Assembly: GCF_003852405.1 (NCBI RefSeq)
Contig: NZ_QAJM01000018.1
Span: 1 to 64,000, forward strand
Direction: 5' to 3'
Length of the DNA: 64,000 nucleotides
DNA from: Pseudomonas sp. KBW05
Lineage (GTDB): Bacteria > Pseudomonadota > Gammaproteobacteria > Pseudomonadales > Pseudomonadaceae
Shown: positions 17,273 to 26,004 of the stretch, in pieces
Position numbering within the stretch: position 1 is the first letter of the stretch
Layout: every line of letters begins with the position of its first letter
Position numbers and translations under genes: made by a program
Notes under the pieces: generated by a model
The model's input: the letters and a program-made list of their open reading frames with translations, nothing else
What the model was told of the DNA's origin: nothing
Databases searched by the model: none

Positions 17273-18184
17273 ATGTTTGTCCAGATTCTAGGTTCCGCCG
17301 CCGGCGGTGGTTTCCCCCAGTGGAACTGCAACTGCGTGAACTGCGCAGGTTTCCGTGATGGCAGCCTGCGGGCCCAGGCACGCACCCAGTCGTCCATCGC
17401 GATCTCCGACGATGGTGTGAATTGGGTGCTGTGCAACGCCTCGCCGGATATTCGTGCGCAACTGCAAGGCTTTGCGCCGATGCAACCGGGCCGCGCCCTG
17501 CGCGATACCGGCATCAGCGCGATCATCCTGATGGACAGCCAGATCGACCACACCACCGGCCTGCTGAGCCTGCGCGAAGGTTGCCCGCACCAGGTGTGGT
17601 GCACCGACATGGTCCATGAAGACCTCAGCACCGGCTTCCCGCTGTTCACCATGCTCACCCACTGGAACGGCGGCCTGGCCTGGAACCGCATCGAGCTGGA
17701 CACCAGCTTCACCGTCCCGGCCTGCCCCAACCTGCGTTTCACCCCGCTGCCACTGCGCAGCGCCGCGCCGCCCTACTCGCCGCACCGCTTCGACCCGCAC
17801 CCAGGCGACAACATCGGCTTGATCGTCGAAGACCTGCGCACCGGCGGCAAGCTGTTCTATGCCCCGGGCCTGGGCAAAGTCGACGCGCCGCTGCTGGAGA
17901 TCATGGCCGCCAGCGACTGCCTGCTGGTGGACGGCACGATGTGGGATGACGACGAAATGCAGCGCCGTGGCGTCGGCACCCGCACCGGGCGCGAGATGGG
18001 CCACCTGGCGCAAAACGGCCCCGGCGGCATGCTCGAAGTGCTGGAGCAGTTGCCCGAGCAGCGCAAAGTACTTATCCACATCAATAACACCAACCCGATC
18101 CTCGATGAAGACTCCCCCGAGCGAGCCGAACTGGTGCGGCGCAATGTCGAAGTGGCTTACGACGGCATGAGCATTGAATTGTAG
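17273..18184 (+). CDS. pqqB: PQQ biosynthesis protein PqqB
   Basis: Metallo-beta-lactamase-fold protein; an iron-dependent hydroxylase role on the Glu-Tyr intermediate has been proposed. The 303-residue product starts [20 protein letters not shown] and has the family motif [12 protein letters not shown] in place of the classical zinc HxHxDH, plus a cysteine-rich N-terminal segment (CNCVNC). ATG 17273 with GGGAG upstream is preferred over an in-frame ATG at 17261. It contains a perfect DnaA box (18072-18080) by chance or otherwise. Confidence 0.95.
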   Translation: MFVQILGSAAGGGFPQWNCNCVNCAGFRDGSLRAQARTQSSIAISDDGVNWVLCNASPDIRAQLQGFAPMQPGRALRDTGISAIILMDSQIDHTTGLLSLREGCPHQVWCTDMVHEDLSTGFPLFTMLTHWNGGLAWNRIELDTSFTVPACPNLRFTPLPLRSAAPPYSPHRFDPHPGDNIGLIVEDLRTGGKLFYAPGLGKVDAPLLEIMAASDCLLVDGTMWDDDEMQRRGVGTRTGREMGHLAQNGPGGMLEVLEQLPEQRKVLIHINNTNPILDEDSPERAELVRRNVEVAYDGMSIEL

Positions 18185-18195
18185 GAGCGACCAAA

Positions 18196-18948
18196 ATGAC
18201 TGACACGCCATTGACCACCGCTGAATTCGAAGCCGCCCTGCGGGCCAAGGGCGCCTTCTACCATATCCATCACCCCTACCACGTGGCGATGTATGAAGGC
18301 CGCGCCAGCCGCGAGCAGATCCAGGGCTGGGTCGCCAACCGCTTCTACTACCAGGTGAACATCCCGCTCAAAGACGCGGCGATCCTGGCCAACTGCCCGG
18401 ATCGCGAGATCCGCCGCGAGTGGATCCAGCGCCTGCTCGACCACGACGGTGCACCGGGTGAAGACGGCGGCATCGAAGCCTGGCTGCGCCTGGGGCAGGC
18501 CGTCGGCCTCGATCCCGATCAACTGCGTTCGCAGGAATTGGTCCTACCCGGCGTACGATTTGCGGTAGATGCCTACGTCAACTTCGCCCGTCGCGCCAGC
18601 TGGCAAGAAGCCGCCAGCAGCTCGCTGACCGAACTGTTCGCGCCGCAGATCCACCAGTCGCGCCTCGACAGCTGGCCGCAGCATTACCCGTGGATCGACC
18701 CCACCGGCTACGAATATTTCCGCACCCGCCTGGGCCAGGCCCGGCGCGACGTGGAGCACGGTTTGGCGATCACCCTGCAGCACTACACCACCCGCGAAGG
18801 CCAGGAACGCATGCTGGAAATTCTCCAGTTCAAACTGGATATTTTGTGGAGCATGCTGGACGCCATGAGCATGGCCTACGAACTGAAACGCCCGCCGTAT
18901 CACAGCGTCACCGACCAACGGGTGTGGCATAAAGGGATCACCCTATGA
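18196..18948 (+). CDS. pqqC: Pyrroloquinoline-quinone synthase PqqC
   Basis: Cofactorless oxidase of the heme-oxygenase-like fold that does the last step, ring closure and eight-electron oxidation of AHQQ to PQQ. The 250-residue product has the expected length and the active-site stretch [20 protein letters not shown] near residues 22-41. TAGGAG lies upstream. Its stop overlaps the pqqD start (ATGA), so the two are coupled. Commonly used as a marker for mineral-phosphate-solubilising pseudomonads. Confidence 0.96.
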   Translation: MTDTPLTTAEFEAALRAKGAFYHIHHPYHVAMYEGRASREQIQGWVANRFYYQVNIPLKDAAILANCPDREIRREWIQRLLDHDGAPGEDGGIEAWLRLGQAVGLDPDQLRSQELVLPGVRFAVDAYVNFARRASWQEAASSSLTELFAPQIHQSRLDSWPQHYPWIDPTGYEYFRTRLGQARRDVEHGLAITLQHYTTREGQERMLEILQFKLDILWSMLDAMSMAYELKRPPYHSVTDQRVWHKGITL

Positions 18949-19220
18949 GCTTTGATCGCAGCAAGAAACCAACCTGGCGCCAAGGCTATCGCTACCAGTA
19001 CGAACCCGCGCAAAAGGGCCATGTGCTGCTCTACCCCGAAGGCATGATCAAGCTCAACGACAGCGCCGCGCTGATCGGCGGCTTGATCGACGGCGAGCGC
19101 GATGTGGCGGCGATCATCGCCGAGCTGGATAAGCAGTTCCCCGGCGTGCCTGAGCTGGGCGACGACATCGAGCAATTCATGGAGGTCGCCCGTGCTGAGC
19201 ACTGGATCACCCTTGCCTGA
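18945..19220 (+). CDS. pqqD: PQQ peptide chaperone PqqD
   Basis: A 91-residue RiPP recognition element that binds PqqA and presents it to PqqE. It has the family core ([20 protein letters not shown], then [20 protein letters not shown]). Overlaps pqqC by 4 nt and pqqE by 29 nt, so the three are translationally coupled in the order in which they interact. Confidence 0.95.
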   Translation: MSFDRSKKPTWRQGYRYQYEPAQKGHVLLYPEGMIKLNDSAALIGGLIDGERDVAAIIAELDKQFPGVPELGDDIEQFMEVARAEHWITLA

Positions 19221-20343
19221 AAAACCGCCGATTGGCCTGCCGTTGTGGCTGCTCGCCGAGCTGACCTACCGCTGCCCGTTGCAGTGCCCGTATTGCTCCA
19301 ATCCGCTGGATTTTGCCGAGCAGGGCAAGGAGCTGAGCACCGAGCAGTGGTTCAAGGTGTTTCGCGAAGCGCGGGAAATGGGCGCCGCACAGCTGGGGTT
19401 TTCCGGCGGTGAACCGCTGGTGCGCCAGGACCTCGCCGAACTGATCGCCGAGGCACGCAAACTGGGGTTCTACACCAACCTGATCACTTCCGGCATCGGC
19501 CTTACCGAACAGAAGATCAGCGACTTCAAGAAGGCCGGCCTGGACCATATCCAGATCAGCTTCCAGGCCAGCGACGAGCAAGTGAACAACCTGCTGGCCG
19601 GCTCGAAAAAAGCCTTCGCGCAAAAACTCGAAATGGCCCGCGCAGTGAAAGCCCACGGCTACCCGATGGTGCTGAACTTCGTCACCCACCGGCACAATAT
19701 CGACAAGATCGACCGCATCATCGAGCTGTGCATTGCGCTGGAAGCGGACTTTGTCGAACTCGCCACCTGCCAGTTCTACGGCTGGGCGCAGCTCAACCGC
19801 GTCGGGTTGCTACCCACCCAGGAACAGCTCGTGCGCGCCGAACGCATCACCAACGAATACCGCGCCAAACTGGAAGCCGAAGGCCACCCGTGCAAGCTGA
19901 TCTTCGTGACCCCGGACTACTATGAAGAGCGCCCGAAAGCCTGCATGAATGGCTGGGGCAGTATCTTTCTGACAGTGACGCCGGACGGCACCGCCCTGCC
20001 CTGTCACGGCGCCCGACAGATGCCGGTGCAGTTTCCCAACGTGCGCGACCACAGCATGCAGCACATCTGGTACGACTCGTTCGGCTTCAACCGCTTTCGC
20101 GGCTACGACTGGATGCCCGAGCCATGCCGTTCATGCGATGAAAAGGAAAAAGACTTCGGCGGCTGCCGTTGCCAGGCCTTCATGCTCACGGGGGACGCGA
20201 GCAATGCCGACCCGGTGTGCAGCAAGTCCGAGCAGCACGGCATCATCCTCAAGGCGCGGGAAGAAGCCGAACACGCCACTCAGACCATCGAGCAACTGGC
20301 CTTTCGCAATGAGCGTAATTCACGGCTCATCGCTAAAGGCTGA
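19192..20343 (+). CDS. pqqE: PqqA peptide cyclase PqqE (radical SAM)
   Basis: Radical SAM enzyme that makes the carbon-carbon bond between the Glu and Tyr of PqqA. From GTG 19192 (GGAGG 6 nt upstream, inside the end of pqqD) the product is 383 residues. The radical SAM cluster is C28-P-L-Q-C32-P-Y-C35. The C-terminal SPASM-type cysteines ([27 protein letters not shown]) bind auxiliary clusters. Convergent with a Pmp3 gene only 5 bp downstream. No further pqq genes (pqqG/H/M) follow here. Confidence 0.95.
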   Translation: MLSTGSPLPEKPPIGLPLWLLAELTYRCPLQCPYCSNPLDFAEQGKELSTEQWFKVFREAREMGAAQLGFSGGEPLVRQDLAELIAEARKLGFYTNLITSGIGLTEQKISDFKKAGLDHIQISFQASDEQVNNLLAGSKKAFAQKLEMARAVKAHGYPMVLNFVTHRHNIDKIDRIIELCIALEADFVELATCQFYGWAQLNRVGLLPTQEQLVRAERITNEYRAKLEAEGHPCKLIFVTPDYYEERPKACMNGWGSIFLTVTPDGTALPCHGARQMPVQFPNVRDHSMQHIWYDSFGFNRFRGYDWMPEPCRSCDEKEKDFGGCRCQAFMLTGDASNADPVCSKSEQHGIILKAREEAEHATQTIEQLAFRNERNSRLIAKG

Positions 20344-20348
20344 CGGCC

Positions 20349-20507
20349 TCAGCGCTTGGCGATGATGTACACCGCGTGGATGATGCCCGGGAAATAACCG
20401 CACAGGGTCAGCAGAATATTCAACCAGAACGCACCGGCGAAACCCACTTGCAGGAACACACCCAGTGGCGGCAGCAGAATGGCGATGATGATACGAATGA
20501 TGTCCAT
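20349..20507 (-). CDS. YqaE/Pmp3-family small membrane protein
   Basis: A 52-residue proteolipid of the UPF0057 family (DIIRIIIAILLPPLGVFLQV then a second membrane span ending CGYFPGIIHAVYIIAKR). Two membrane helices fill nearly the whole chain. Plant and yeast relatives affect membrane potential under salt or cold stress; the bacterial role is not known. ATG 20507 has GGAG 8 nt upstream. It sits tail to tail with pqqE, 5 bp apart. Confidence 0.88.
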   Translation of the reverse strand: MDIIRIIIAILLPPLGVFLQVGFAGAFWLNILLTLCGYFPGIIHAVYIIAKR

Positions 20508-20602
20508 GGGTTCAGCTCCAGAAAATCGGCTCGTGTGAGCCGTGTAGCTAATCGACCTTGGGGGTTCATGAGGGTTCAGTGGGATCTGGCGTTGGGCCAT
20601 CT

Positions 20603-20923
20603 TCAGGCCAGGATTTCCAAACCGTGTTTTTGCACGATGCTCAGTAGCTTGAGTGCCATGCCGCTAGGGCGTTTCTCGCCGGATTCCCACTGTTTCACCG
20701 TGGAGGCGCTGGTGTTCAGGTAGCGGGCGAAAACAGGTTGGCTGACGTGACTGTTTTCGCGCAGTTCTTTAATTTTTTCTGCCGGGATTTGCTCCGGCAC
20801 AGCGGATAAGCATGCTTCGTCATATTCACGAAGGGTGGTCTTAGTGATGGCGCCGATAGCGTAAAGCGCTTCAGCAGAATGGTGAATGGACTCAAACACC
20901 TCGCTTTTATACTTCTTGGTCAT
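20603..20923 (-). CDS. HigA-like antitoxin / XRE-type DNA-binding protein
   Basis: A 106-residue helix-turn-helix protein. The C-terminal XRE domain (about 45-100) reads LRENSHVSQPVFARYLNTSA then STVKQWESGEKRPSGMALKL, typical of HigA/NadS antitoxins. The start chosen is ATG 20923, giving MTKKYKSEVFESIHHS. The start lies 17 nt inside the end of the toxin gene, giving the toxin-first order of higBA modules. It probably represses the pair through the palindrome at 21294-21308. Confidence 0.87.
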   Translation of the reverse strand: MTKKYKSEVFESIHHSAEALYAIGAITKTTLREYDEACLSAVPEQIPAEKIKELRENSHVSQPVFARYLNTSASTVKQWESGEKRPSGMALKLLSIVQKHGLEILA

Positions 20924-21272
20924 GATGTATCTCCACGAACTCCCTGAGATCCAGCATCCGCTGAATCTGCTCTTCGTTAAAACTTTCATAAGTCGTAGCC
21001 AACGACCGAAGCCAAATCAGCTCGCTCTGACTGATATTGCTTTGGTCTTGCTTGGCGAACAGCAATTGATATACCCAGTAATGCCGGCCCTTGGCCAATA
21101 CGATGGAACGATGTCTATTCTGGTTGAGGCGCTTTTTCCAAACACCACCTCCAAGATTATCTGCCTGCCCCTTCAGCAATTGACCAAACGCCTCCCTCAA
21201 TTGCGAATCACAGATCCAGGCCTTGCTGGCTACATCAGCAAATTTCCGGGTCTTGAACAACCTGAGCTTCAT
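20907..21272 (-). CDS. RelE/HigB-like toxin
   Basis: A 121-residue protein of the RelE superfamily branch represented by COG4737: a basic N-terminus (MKLRLFKTRKFADVASKAWI), a central GGGVWKKRLNQNRHRSIVLA core and an HYWVYQLLFAKQ strand. Such toxins are mRNA interferases acting at the ribosome. ATG 21272 with GGAAGG upstream is chosen. The pair is toxin first, overlapping its antitoxin. It has lower GC than its neighbours and interrupts an otherwise metabolic region, which suggests acquisition. Confidence 0.85.
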   Translation of the reverse strand: MKLRLFKTRKFADVASKAWICDSQLREAFGQLLKGQADNLGGGVWKKRLNQNRHRSIVLAKGRHYWVYQLLFAKQDQSNISQSELIWLRSLATTYESFNEEQIQRMLDLREFVEIHHDQEV

Positions 21273-21293
21273 GGATATCCCTTCCAGCAAACA

Positions 21294-21308
21294 TACCACC
21301 CAGTGGTA
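21294..21308. promoter_or_regulatory. Palindromic operator of the toxin-antitoxin pair
   Basis: TACCAC-CCA-GTGGTA is a perfect 6+3+6 palindrome 22 nt upstream of the toxin start, in the expected promoter region. Size and place fit an XRE-type antitoxin operator. Confidence 0.7.
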
Positions 21309-21433
21309 CAGATTTGAAATGGAGCACGCCACAACGCTCCACCCCCCATCGGCAGTCCTTGCCGACGCCCGCTAAAAAGCCATTGTTTTCACAAGCGCTC
21401 AATCAACATTTTCAATCCAAAAATTTCACATAC

Positions 21434-21472
21434 AAAAAAACGCCCCCAGCCAAAAGAATCAGGCCGGAGGCG
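21434..21472 (-). terminator. Terminator of the class III aminotransferase gene
   Basis: On the minus strand an 11-bp stem (21472-21462 with 21451-21441, two G-T pairs) around a 10-nt loop is followed by seven T residues (21440-21434). It lies 36 bp past the aminotransferase stop and separates it from the toxin-antitoxin pair. Confidence 0.88.
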
Positions 21473-21507
21473 CCGCGTATACCGCGAGACGGTTCAGGAA
21501 ATAAGGG

Positions 21508-22767
21508 TTAAACAGCGATGCCCTTGCGGCATTGCAGTTGCGCGGTGCGCACGCGGGAGAAGGCGCGCGCCAGGCGCAGGAGCATTTCGTCGATATTGCT
21601 TTTGCTCACCGTCAGCGCCGGGGTAAAGCGCAGGCAGTTGGGTTGCGGGGCGTTGAGGATAAGGCCTTCGTGCAGCGCCGCTTTTACCACCGCATCTGCA
21701 GAATCATCTGACAAGGTCAGGCCCCACATCAGGCCATGGCCACGCAGTTGGCCGTGGTCGTAGCGGTAAGCCAGGCGGGCGAGGCCTTCGCCCAGGTGCA
21801 GGCCGGCTTCGCGCACATGCTCAAGAAAGCCGTGTTCCAGCACGGTATCGAGTACCGCCACGCCAGCCGAGGCCATGAGCGCATTGCCGTGATGGGTGCC
21901 TTCCAACTCGCCCACTTCAAAGCAACAGGCGTTGCCCCGCGCCAGCAGCGCTGCCAGGGGCACGCCGCCGCCGAGGCCTTTGCCGAGGGTGATGATGTCG
22001 GCGCGCACGCCGTATTGCTGTTCGGCGAGCAAGGTGCCGCAACGACCGAGGCCGGTTTGCACTTCGTCGAGGATCAGCAGAATGCCCAGCTCGCGGCACA
22101 GGCGCTCCACACCTTTAAGGTAATGCTCGGTCGCGGGAATCACGCCCGCCTCGCCCTGGATCGGTTCGAGCATGATCGCAACGGTTTGCGCATCCACAGC
22201 GGCGTGCAGGGCCGGCAAATCGTTGAAGGGCACGTGGCTGAAGCCCGGCAATTGCGGTTCGAAGCGGTTGCCAGCGGCGCCCGCCGAAGCGGCCATCGCG
22301 GCGAAGCTGCGCCCATGGCAACCGGCGCTGGCGCTGATGATCCGATAGGCGCCGCCGCGATGCCGCTGGCCCCATTTGCGCGCCAGCTTGATCGCCGCTT
22401 CGCAGGCTTCCGCGCCGCTGTTGAGCAGGTAAGCCTGGTCGCTGCCGGTGCGGTGGCACAGGCGCTCGGCGAGGTTGAGTTGGGCGCGGTTATACAGACC
22501 ATTACCCGGGTTGATCAGTGCCTGGGCCTGATCGGCCAGGGCCTTGATCAACACCTGCGGGCTATGGCCGAGGCTGTTGGCGGCGTTTCCCTGGCTGAAA
22601 TCCAGGTAGGCACGGTCCTCACTGTCCCACAACCAGGAGCCCTGGCCGCGTACGAAAACCTGCGGCGGCCGCGCCACGGTGGGCATCAGGGAATCCCCCG
22701 ACGGCGATTCATCCAGAATCAGGTCATCCAGGCTCGGCGCAGACCGACGCATATTGAACAGGTTCAC
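21508..22767 (-). CDS. Class III PLP aminotransferase (acetylornithine/GABA aminotransferase type)
   Basis: A 419-residue fold-type I enzyme that moves an omega-amino group to 2-oxoglutarate or a similar acceptor. Motifs: YLLNSGAEACEAAIKLARKW, ILLILDEVQTGLGRCG with the PLP-ring Asp, and ITLGKGLGGGVPLAALLARG with the Schiff-base Lys. I start at GTG 22767 because homologues, as I recall, begin MNLFN(L/M)RRSAP; the ATG at 22752 lacks an upstream SD. It resembles P. putida PP_0372, and the substrate is not settled. The LysR gene is divergent across a 209-bp spacer, so it is the probable regulator. Confidence 0.85.
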   Translation of the reverse strand: MNLFNMRRSAPSLDDLILDESPSGDSLMPTVARPPQVFVRGQGSWLWDSEDRAYLDFSQGNAANSLGHSPQVLIKALADQAQALINPGNGLYNRAQLNLAERLCHRTGSDQAYLLNSGAEACEAAIKLARKWGQRHRGGAYRIISASAGCHGRSFAAMAASAGAAGNRFEPQLPGFSHVPFNDLPALHAAVDAQTVAIMLEPIQGEAGVIPATEHYLKGVERLCRELGILLILDEVQTGLGRCGTLLAEQQYGVRADIITLGKGLGGGVPLAALLARGNACCFEVGELEGTHHGNALMASAGVAVLDTVLEHGFLEHVREAGLHLGEGLARLAYRYDHGQLRGHGLMWGLTLSDDSADAVVKAALHEGLILNAPQPNCLRFTPALTVSKSNIDEMLLRLARAFSRVRTAQLQCRKGIAV

Positions 22768-22976
22768 AGCTCGCCCCCGATAGCAACCGGACCTTGGTCG
22801 GTACATCCGGCCACTGCGGTCATGAGGTTTTTTGCCTTGCCTATGTAAACGCTGTCTGAATAAACGCTGTTCATTGCCCGATCTGGCCCTGTAAGCCCTG
22901 CGAATAGGCGCTAGACTAGGCGCCTCGGGGGCCAACAGCCATTTCGATTTTCCAGCTTTTTCGATAAGTAAGTCTT

Positions 22977-23876
22977 ATGGATTTCAAGCAACTGCGTTAT
23001 TTCGTCGCGGTGTATGAGGAAGGCCACGTCGGCCGCGCCGCAGAGCGTCTGTCGATCTCCCAACCGGCACTGTCCCAACAGATCCGCCAACTGGAGCAGA
23101 ACCTCGATGTGAGCCTGTTCGAACGCAGCAGCAAACGCCTGTTGCCGACTCTGGCGGCCCACACGCTGTACAACCACGCGTTGCCGCTGATCGATGGCAT
23201 GCAGCAAGCCGTCGAAGCCTTGCGCAATTTCAAGGGCCAGGCCATGCGCACCTTGGCCATTGGCGTGCTGCAAACCGTGCACACCAGCCTGGTCCCGCAA
23301 ATGCTTGAGCGTGTGCGCAAGGCCCAGCCGCATCTGGTGGTGCAGATCTACGAATTGACCGGGCTGGAGATCGAACGGCGACTGCTCAATGGCTCGCTGG
23401 ACATAGGCATCAGCTACCTGCCACCCCGACAGCCGGGGCTACACGGCGCACTGCTGTACGAAGATGAGTTGAAGGTGGTTATCCCCGAGGATCATCCGCT
23501 GCGGGAATTCAAGAAAGTCTCGCTGAAACAGGCGGCCGAGTTGCCCATGTTGCTGCTGGGGGAAGAGTTTCAGGTCCGGCAGATCTGGCAGGGCCAATTG
23601 GCCAACCTCGGGCGGCGCCCGCAGGTGCAGGCCGAGCTGAACACGATGGTGGGGATTCTCGACAGCCTGCCTCACACCAAGCTGGCGACGGTGCTACCAG
23701 GACGTTCCCAGGACGAACACAACAGCCAGTCGCTGCTGTGGAAACCCTTGAGCGAACCCAGGGTGCCGTTGAAAGTGGGCTTGGTATGCCGTGATGCGCA
23801 GCGCCAGCAAGCGACGGTAGCGCTGTTGCGCACCTTGCTCGAAGACGTGATGAATGCCCCGCAGGCAGGCGCCTGA
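22977..23876 (+). CDS. LysR-family transcriptional regulator
   Basis: A 299-residue regulator with an N-terminal winged helix (FKQLRYFVAVYEEGHVGRAA, recognition helix around ISQPALSQQIRQLEQNL) and the two-lobed ligand-binding domain (about 90-295). Divergent from the aminotransferase gene, the classic LysR arrangement. The conserved QPALSQQI helix and the CbbR/BenM-like N-terminal half suggest an activator of a catabolic gene. Its ligand is unknown. Confidence 0.92.
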   Translation: MDFKQLRYFVAVYEEGHVGRAAERLSISQPALSQQIRQLEQNLDVSLFERSSKRLLPTLAAHTLYNHALPLIDGMQQAVEALRNFKGQAMRTLAIGVLQTVHTSLVPQMLERVRKAQPHLVVQIYELTGLEIERRLLNGSLDIGISYLPPRQPGLHGALLYEDELKVVIPEDHPLREFKKVSLKQAAELPMLLLGEEFQVRQIWQGQLANLGRRPQVQAELNTMVGILDSLPHTKLATVLPGRSQDEHNSQSLLWKPLSEPRVPLKVGLVCRDAQRQQATVALLRTLLEDVMNAPQAGA

Positions 23877-23896
23877 CTTTTTCGCGGGCAAAAGAA

Positions 23897-23918
23897 AACC
23901 CCGCCGAAGCGGGGCTTT
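23897..23918 (+). terminator. Terminator after the LysR gene
   Basis: CCCCGC, loop CGAA, GCGGGG (23899-23914) with A residues before and CTTT after, 21 bp past the LysR stop. The symmetrical A/T flanks could serve both strands. The rest of the spacer to 24102 holds only a weak TGTAAG/CTTACA hairpin (24071-24088). Confidence 0.8.
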
Positions 23919-24102
23919 GCAGACTGTTTCCCTGACATCCATTTCACTCCGCCGTCCTGGCAGAATCCTACGTGTCCGTGTTGTTGCTTTGCGCTTCCTG
24001 CGCGACGTCCATGTGAAGTAGATTATCTGTGGATCCAATTTGGCGATAGAGGACGAATAGCAGCACGTCATGTAAGAGATTGCTTACACGCCCTCCAAGC
24101 CC

Positions 24103-25881
24103 TTAGAACAGTGCTTCATCCAGCAAAAACAGTGATTCGCTACCGGCTTTTACCGACGCACTCAGTGACTGGATGCGCGGCAGCAGGCGCGCAAAATAGA
24201 AGCGCGCCGTGCCCAGCTTGCTGGCGTAGAAGTCTTCCTCAGCCTCTTTGCCCAGCGCCGCCTTGGCCATGCGTGCCCACATGTAGGCGTAGGCCATGTA
24301 TCCAAATGCATGCAAATACTCCACGGAGGCCGCACCGATTTCATTCGGGTTGGTCTTCGCGCGGTCCAGCACCCAGGCGGTCAATTCGTCGAGGTTATCC
24401 ACCGCCGCGCTCAGCGGCTTGGTGAACTCGGCCAACTCGGTGCCTGCCGCTGCGATGAACTGGCGGACCTCGTCGGCGAACAAGGTGTAGAACGCACCGC
24501 CGCTGCCCACGATCTTGCGGCCCATCAAGTCCAGCGCCTGGATACCGTTGGTGCCTTCGTAGATCTGGGTGATGCGTACGTCACGTACCAGTTGCTCCTG
24601 GCCCCACTCGCGGATGTAACCGTGGCCGCCAAACACTTGCTGGCCGAGCACGGTGGTTTCCAGACCGAGATCGCTCAAGAACGCCTTGGCGACAGGTGTC
24701 AGCAACGCCACCAGGTTATCCGCGCGCTCGCGGGCCGCCGGGTCTTCGCTGAACTTGGCGATGTCCAGTTGCGTCGCCACGTAAGTGGAGAATGCACGGC
24801 CGCCTTCGTTCGCCGCCTTCATGGTCAGCAGCATGCGACGCACGTCCGGGTGGACGATGATCGGGTCCGCGACTTTGTCCTTGGCCTGGGCACCGGTCGG
24901 CGCACGGCTTTGCAGGCGGTCACGCGCGTATTCAATCGCGTTCTGGTACGAGCGCTCACCCGACGCCAGGCCCTGGATGCCAACGCCCAGACGTTCGTAG
25001 TTCATCATGGTGAACATCGCCGCCAGGCCGCGGTTCGGCTCGCCCACCAGGTAACCCACGGCGCCATCGAAGTTCATCACACAGGTCGCGGACGCCTGGA
25101 TGCCCATCTTGTGTTCGATCGAGCCACAGCTCACCAGGTTACGCGCGCCCAGGCTGCCGTCGGCATTGACCATGAACTTCGGCACGAGGAACAACGAAAT
25201 GCCCTTGGGACCGGCCGGCGCATCCGGCAGTTTGGCCAGCACCAGGTGGATGATGTTGTCGGTCAGGTCGTGCTCGCCACCGGTGATAAAGATCTTGGTG
25301 CCGCTGATGGTGTAGGAACCGTCCGCCTGCGGCTCGGCCTTGGTGCGAATAATCCCCAGGTCAGTACCGGCATGGGCTTCGGTCAGGCACATGGAGCCAG
25401 CCCACTCACCGGAGTACATCTTCGGCAGGTAGATGGCCTTGAGTTCTTCACTGGCGTGGGTGTTGATCGACACGCAGGCGCCGGAGGTCAGCATCGGGTA
25501 CAGGCCGAACGCCAGGCTCGACGAGTTGATCATCTCCTCAACCTGGGCCGAGACCGCCTTGGGCATGCCCATGCCGCCGAACACCGGGTCTCCACCTACG
25601 CCGACCCAACCGCCTTCAGCGTAGGTTTTGTAGGCCTGTGGATAACCATCCGGGGTAAACACCGCGGTGTCTTCCCAACGGCAGCCTTGCTCATCGCCGC
25701 CACGGCTGAGCGGGGCAATGGATTTGGCGGTGACTTTGCCGGCTTCTTCGAGGATGGCCTCTACGGTTTCGGCGTCAACGGTGTCTGCCAATGCCGGCAA
25801 TTGGGCCCAAGTGGTGGCGACCTCAAAGACTTCATTGAGGACGAAGCGCATATCACGCAGCGGCGCTTTGTAATCAGCCAT
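24103..25881 (-). CDS. Acyl-CoA dehydrogenase (FadE-type, long form)
   Basis: FAD enzyme for the first step of beta-oxidation. The 592-residue product starts [20 protein letters not shown] and has the acyl-CoA dehydrogenase core (CLTEAHAGTDLG near residue 165, GTKIFITGGEHD) plus the extra C-terminal helical domain of the ~600-residue class. The catalytic base is E442 in IYEGTNGIQALDL. One of three paralogues here, similar to P. aeruginosa PA0506-PA0508 (PaFadE1/2), which act on medium- and long-chain acyl-CoAs. Chain-length preference of this copy is unknown. Confidence 0.92.
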   Translation of the reverse strand: MADYKAPLRDMRFVLNEVFEVATTWAQLPALADTVDAETVEAILEEAGKVTAKSIAPLSRGGDEQGCRWEDTAVFTPDGYPQAYKTYAEGGWVGVGGDPVFGGMGMPKAVSAQVEEMINSSSLAFGLYPMLTSGACVSINTHASEELKAIYLPKMYSGEWAGSMCLTEAHAGTDLGIIRTKAEPQADGSYTISGTKIFITGGEHDLTDNIIHLVLAKLPDAPAGPKGISLFLVPKFMVNADGSLGARNLVSCGSIEHKMGIQASATCVMNFDGAVGYLVGEPNRGLAAMFTMMNYERLGVGIQGLASGERSYQNAIEYARDRLQSRAPTGAQAKDKVADPIIVHPDVRRMLLTMKAANEGGRAFSTYVATQLDIAKFSEDPAARERADNLVALLTPVAKAFLSDLGLETTVLGQQVFGGHGYIREWGQEQLVRDVRITQIYEGTNGIQALDLMGRKIVGSGGAFYTLFADEVRQFIAAAGTELAEFTKPLSAAVDNLDELTAWVLDRAKTNPNEIGAASVEYLHAFGYMAYAYMWARMAKAALGKEAEEDFYASKLGTARFYFARLLPRIQSLSASVKAGSESLFLLDEALF

Positions 25882-26004
25882 GGCAAACCTCGTGAGAACG
25901 TGAAAAGTAATTCGGTAAGTGTCGGTTTTACAGGCTCCGAGTGTACCCGAACAACTTTTCAGACACATAGGGTCCACTTGTGACTGATTGGTATTTTTAA
26001 GTCA

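Noticed and set aside
21508-22935. Longer start for the class III aminotransferase
   Set aside because: The extra 56 residues are Arg-rich and unlike the family, and run into the promoter region shared with the divergent LysR gene.
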